Shown here one piece after another: positions 22,201 to 25,901 of a stretch of 25,901 bases of DNA. The position numbers and the translations under genes are program-made. Under the pieces are notes generated by a model. It was not told where the DNA came from and made no database searches. It saw only the letters and a program-made list of their open reading frames with translations. Positions within the stretch are counted from its first letter, which is position 1, and each line of letters begins with the position of its first letter. The stretch is from Chromera velia (lineage: Eukaryota; Sar; Chromeraceae): positions 2,360-28,260 of the forward strand of contig JAHBMJ010001590.1 of NCBI GenBank assembly GCA_018398765.1, given 5' to 3'.

Positions 22201-25200
22201 AGAAGAAGGAAAACGGACAGAGACACAACAAACGAAGGAGCTGCAGGAAGCCTTTAGAGCCAGACATTCAAAAAGACACAAGAAGCATGTCGACACATTT
22301 TCGCATAACTCTTGTGCTCCATCTTTCTTTCTTTTCCCCAACCGAACACTTCGCCCAAGGGGCCTCAACATGATCCAGAGCTGAAGATTCAAGGAGCTTC
22401 TTGCATTTACCTTGATCCTTGTTCATGCTTGTGAGGCTATCGAAGTGCAAAAGGTATTTTAGTCCCGGCGTCCAGCTCTGTTCATCCTCTGGGGAGAATT
22501 TCCCTCTCCACCTCTTCCTGCTCCAGGGATTCTTCAGCATCAACAGACGCTGGCCCTCCGCCTCCAGGATCTCAAGCACAGCGTACGCGTGGAGCCTGCA
22601 TGCACGCGCACAGTCAGTCAAATCAAGTAAAAGAAAGAAGTCGTTGTTTGCTATGAATGAAAAAGTCAATATCACATCGTGTGTAAGTTCCTTTTTTCTT
22701 GTGTGGGTCGAGACAGTGCGTGCGTGCATGCATGCACAAAGAAAGTATCAATCAACACACTGGGGAACGTGAATGACGACTCAGTGAAGCAGCTCACCGA
22801 CATAACACCTGAGCGTGTACCTCTTCCTGTGCATCCCCACTCGCTGACCCACGCGCTCGACACGTCAGAGAATCAGAGATTCGCCTCGAAACACCGCAAA
22901 CATGTTTTCCCTTTTGCATCTCTTACGCACCCACTTCGATCCAAATTCGCTCAATTAAGTCGACTCGACTGACTCTACAAGGCCGAGCCTCTCTGCCTCG
23001 TCCCTGCTCATCGGCGGCGTCGCCACAGTGGCAAGGAAGTCACCCGTCTCCATTCCTGACTTTAACAGACGCCAGCTGCAGCATCAATTCAATCACACAT
23101 TTTGCGCACATAGACACGTGCACACACATACAGAAAGAGAGAAAGAGAGAGAAAAGCAGAAAGAGAGAACATCCAGCTTCTTCTTCTCTTGCGGGCCAAC
23201 AGCTTTTCCTTCTCATCTCCCCCGGACTGCTTAATGCTGACGCACGATTCGATATGGCTGGCATGAAGTTTGTTCTCTTCATCACTATTCATGCTGTTAA
23301 TTCGACGACGTACAGTTTCTCTTTCTTGTTCCCCTCCCACTGGTCGAGGTTGATGTTCTCAGGAAGCCACTGGGTGAGCGCGTAGAGGTCCTGAGTCGAG
23401 AGGGACCCCGGAAAGTCGTATCCTCCGTGGGCCTTCAGGAAAGCCTTCTCGACAAGACTCAACTGCATGCACGTGCTCCCTCCAAAATAAAAATGCAAAA
23501 CGGAAGTTGCACAAAGGGAAAACCTCAGCATAAAAGCGAAACAAAAGAGGGGGCTGGGCGAGGGGGTCAATGCATAACCAGAAACTTTCAGAACGGACGA
23601 TGATTAGAGGACAGAGCGACCCTCCGCCGCTTTGCAAGCAACCAAGCCTCACGGACCTCTGACGAAACTGCTCAAAATTGATGATTCTGTACAAAGAAAA
23701 AAAAATAGAAACACAGCTTTACAGACCCACCCAGAGGTCATGGTTCTGCATCACGGCACAGATGGGGCGTCCATCTTCAGCTACAGGCAGAAGATCGTCG
23801 ATGACCACCCGTCTCCAGCACCCGTTCAGCCACAGACGCACAGAGTAACTCCCACTGCTGCTCACCACAGGCCGACCTGAAACAAAAAACAAACGCGCAT
23901 TTGACCGTTAGAGAGGAACTCGGATTCATGAAGAGACTGAAAAGGAGGAAGGCGGACAAAAAGACAGATGAATCCATAGATTGATGGGGAGAGCAGTGCG
24001 TGTGTTCACATTCAATTGCCTGCACCCGATTTCTGTCTGCCTCCCGTTCGAGGGCAGGCAGAGAGGCTGCGTGGGGCTTTTCCACACCGACAGAACCCCG
24101 GCAGCTGTATGTATGTCCATGGATTATTTTATTCCCCCCCCCCTCTCTTCTCTTATCGCTGACCTTTTTCATCCTGAGGAAATGCTCTGTGTATGCGTTC
24201 GGGTTCTGACCGGGGGGCGCTGAGGCCTCAGTGGGCCCTGGAAGGGAAAAGCCTTCCACCACAGACATCCAAGTGCCAGGACGCAGAGAGGGAGGGGGGG
24301 NGGGGGGGGGGGGCACTGGGAGTGAACATTTGAGGAGAGAGGGAGGGGTTCAGAGAGGGTGAGGAGGGGCTTTGGCCTGCTGTGTGTGCGTCAGGAAGAG
24401 GCAGTTGATTCGTCTCTGAGGGAACTCTTTTTCTGAGCAGAGGAAGGATCTTCTCTATCTCGAGTCTCTTCGAGGCAAGGGCAGCTGTCGATTGATTCTG
24501 TCCCCCAAAGAGAAGAACGGCTTGCTCGGCACGTCTGCAGTCCATGGCAGCCTGCAAGAAAAAAAGGAAGGAAGGAAGGAAGGCAGGCTCGATGTGACGG
24601 GTCCTCAAAAGAAGGAGCGAAGAGGCAAACAGAGAATCAAAAGTGAGAGACGAAGACAGGAAGGGAAAGGGGAATGAAAGAATCGGCCCTGCATGAACTT
24701 CATTTGGGAGGGACGTTGCCAATGCGCTGTAATTAAAATCACCATGGATCCAGAGGGATCCTGATGGTTACACAGTAAGTCAGAGGCAGGCAGGAGAAAG
24801 GAGGAGGGCCGAAACCCCCATGCACAGGCGCATGCAGAGTCACATATCACCAGGGAAGGGAACGACATGCAGGGAAGGGGAAGCAGGAGAAGATGAGAGG
24901 CAGAGGAAGCCCAGCATGCGAATAGAAGAAAGCATAGCGATCGAACGGGGAGAGAAAGGCAGAGAGCCTGTAAATGAATTTCTGGAGAGGGAAAGCAAGG
25001 GATGGAGACATGAACCAGACAGAGGGCAAGCGGTCAATAAGGAAGGAAGAGCCTGCAGGACCTACTTATACACTCTCCGACCAACCTTCTCGAGAAGCTC
25101 TACGGCATCTCTGAATCTGCCCTCTGCAGCTGCTTCTGTGCCGGCGTCAATCAGAGCTCGGATTTCCGTCTCCTCCGATGGTGCCGTCTCCGCGGTAGCC

Positions 25201-25504
25201 TTCTCTTTCATGTCTTCCCCTTTCGTCAAAGCATCTTCAGCAATCTCACTGAAGAGCTCCCATTCCCTGGATTCTGGTTGTCCGTACTTCTGCCTGGCCT
25301 GCAGAAGCACTGTGGCCGTCTCAATGTACAGGTTTTTCGCATCGTCGAACCGTCTCTGTTCCTCAGCCTGCATGTGGAGAGAGACAACGATCATCAGGTC
25401 ATGTGCACGCAGGCGAGCACCGAAAACCTGTATCAGTGAGCACGCACATATACCTCTTTCGCCTGTGCCTTGAGGGCTTCTGCACGGTCAATTTCAGGAA
25501 ACAT
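19278..25504 (-). CDS. Calpain-7 (PalB-type) cysteine protease, fifteen visible exons, catalytic-Cys segment not visible
   Basis: Calpain-7/PalB proteases act with ESCRT-III through N-terminal MIT domains. Exons: 25504-25454, 25367-25066, 24726-24699, 24551 to about 24302, about 24219-24164, 23876-23731, 23462-23310, 23059-22974, 22595-22411, 21979-21895, 21623-21434, 20940-20458, 20120-19884, 19783-19715, 19472-19278. Phases agree except across the N at 24301. The first exons give helical MIT-like sequence ([37 protein letters not shown]), then a Ser/Pro linker. The protease core shows [51 protein letters not shown], the catalytic His in LHAYAVLE (codon 22591-22589) and Asn in LKNPWS (22531-22529), then FWIDFDSLC. 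Two C2L/PBH domains follow ([53 protein letters not shown], then [16 protein letters not shown]). The catalytic Cys and about 130 flanking residues expected from family memory are absent. The third exon (donor GTTCAT) and the fifth exon's start are the weakest calls. Confidence 0.88.
24294..24313. other. Poly-G run with N, probable collapsed assembly gap inside the calpain gene
   Basis: Seven G, N at 24301, then twelve G. On the minus strand it follows the Pro/Ser linker of the calpain. On the far side coding resumes downstream of where the catalytic Cys should be. A single N is unlikely to represent one unknown base here. Confidence 0.65.
24564..24583. repeat. (GGAA)n / minus-strand (TTCC)n at a calpain acceptor
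   Basis: Five GGAA units on the plus strand form, on the minus strand, the TTCC pyrimidine tract before CTTTTTTTCTTGCAG and the exon starting at 24551. Confidence 0.85.
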
Positions 25505-25865
25505 GACTGCACGAGGGACAGGACGTCTTTCGACAACTAGCGAGACGGACAGCTACTGGCTATAGCATGTTTGTGTCTTGGACTGTCGCTTTTCAAGAAG
25601 CGGGGGTCACTGGCACGAATACTGAAAATCTGGGTATTCGAAAGGTTGTGTATGAGATTGGAGGTGTGTTCAGCGTGTGGTCAGGCAAGAAGATGTCCAA
25701 GAAGAAGAATTAGTCCCAGGGCCCGGGGCTGTGAGGGTCTGTGGCGACATCTTCGCGAAATCTCGTGCACTGCGACGCGCGCGCGAGCCGCGCGCGCTTT
25801 TACAGCTATGGGCTGATGATCGAGGATCGGATGTTTACCCCAATAGGGTCCGCGGGGGATCGGGC

Positions 25866-25896
<31 letters not shown>

Positions 25897-25901
25897 ACCC
25901 C
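25505..25901. other. Upstream region of the calpain gene and poly-C edge
   Basis: No supported gene lies here. An 81-codon plus-strand ORF (25571-25816) has no recognisable features. A GC-alternating inverted repeat occurs near 25776-25797 (GCGCGCGCGAGCCGCGCGCGC overlaps itself in reverse complement). The window ends in about 30 C and CACCCC, mirroring the poly-G left edge. Confidence 0.5.

Overview
This is nuclear DNA of an intron-rich single-celled eukaryote. Coding regions are broken into short exons with conserved frames, introns are full of microsatellites and homopolymers, and there is a flagellar Tctex-type dynein light chain, a calpain-7 (PalB-type) protease and a bacterial-type asparaginyl-tRNA synthetase of the sort used in organelles. 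Abundant TGCATGCA words recall apicomplexan promoters, so an alveolate such as a chromerid is my best guess. That is inference, and other flagellated algae or protists remain possible.

Layout: six genes alternate strictly in strand. (1) AsnRS, +, 164-5100, 5' part outside the window. (2) Unrecognised multi-exon gene with a possible mitochondrial presequence, -, about 8336-6629; a decayed LINE-type C-terminal zinc-knuckle ORF lies beyond it on the same strand (6293-5958). (3) Tctex1 dynein light chain, +, 9878-12118, complete in five exons. (4) Small secreted Cys-rich protein, -, 15344-14369, two exons. (5) Unrecognised protein with an N-terminal signal peptide or anchor and a coiled coil, +, 16086-17497, seven-exon model. 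(6) Calpain-7 homologue, -, 25504-19278, fifteen visible exons with one segment missing at an N inside a poly-G run.

The three spaces between convergent gene ends (5101-5640, 12225-13330, 17700-18840) each hold an AT-rich island without convincing genes. The two visible divergent spaces (8337-9877 and 15345-16085) carry TGCATG-type words, palindromes and a GC/AT mosaic. Most repeats lie in introns: a GACT/TGAA tract of about 380 bp, a CTCA tract of about 380 bp, long CTTT/CT tracts and G runs.

The main points of interest are: a splice-donor population dominated by C at intron position +3; acceptors preceded by (TGAA)n instead of pyrimidines; the catalytic-Cys segment of the calpain missing exactly at an assembly-like N; the alternating gene/AT-island architecture; and two novel-looking proteins with predicted signal peptides in a divergent pair. 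I see no CRISPR array, operon, plasmid or viral system.
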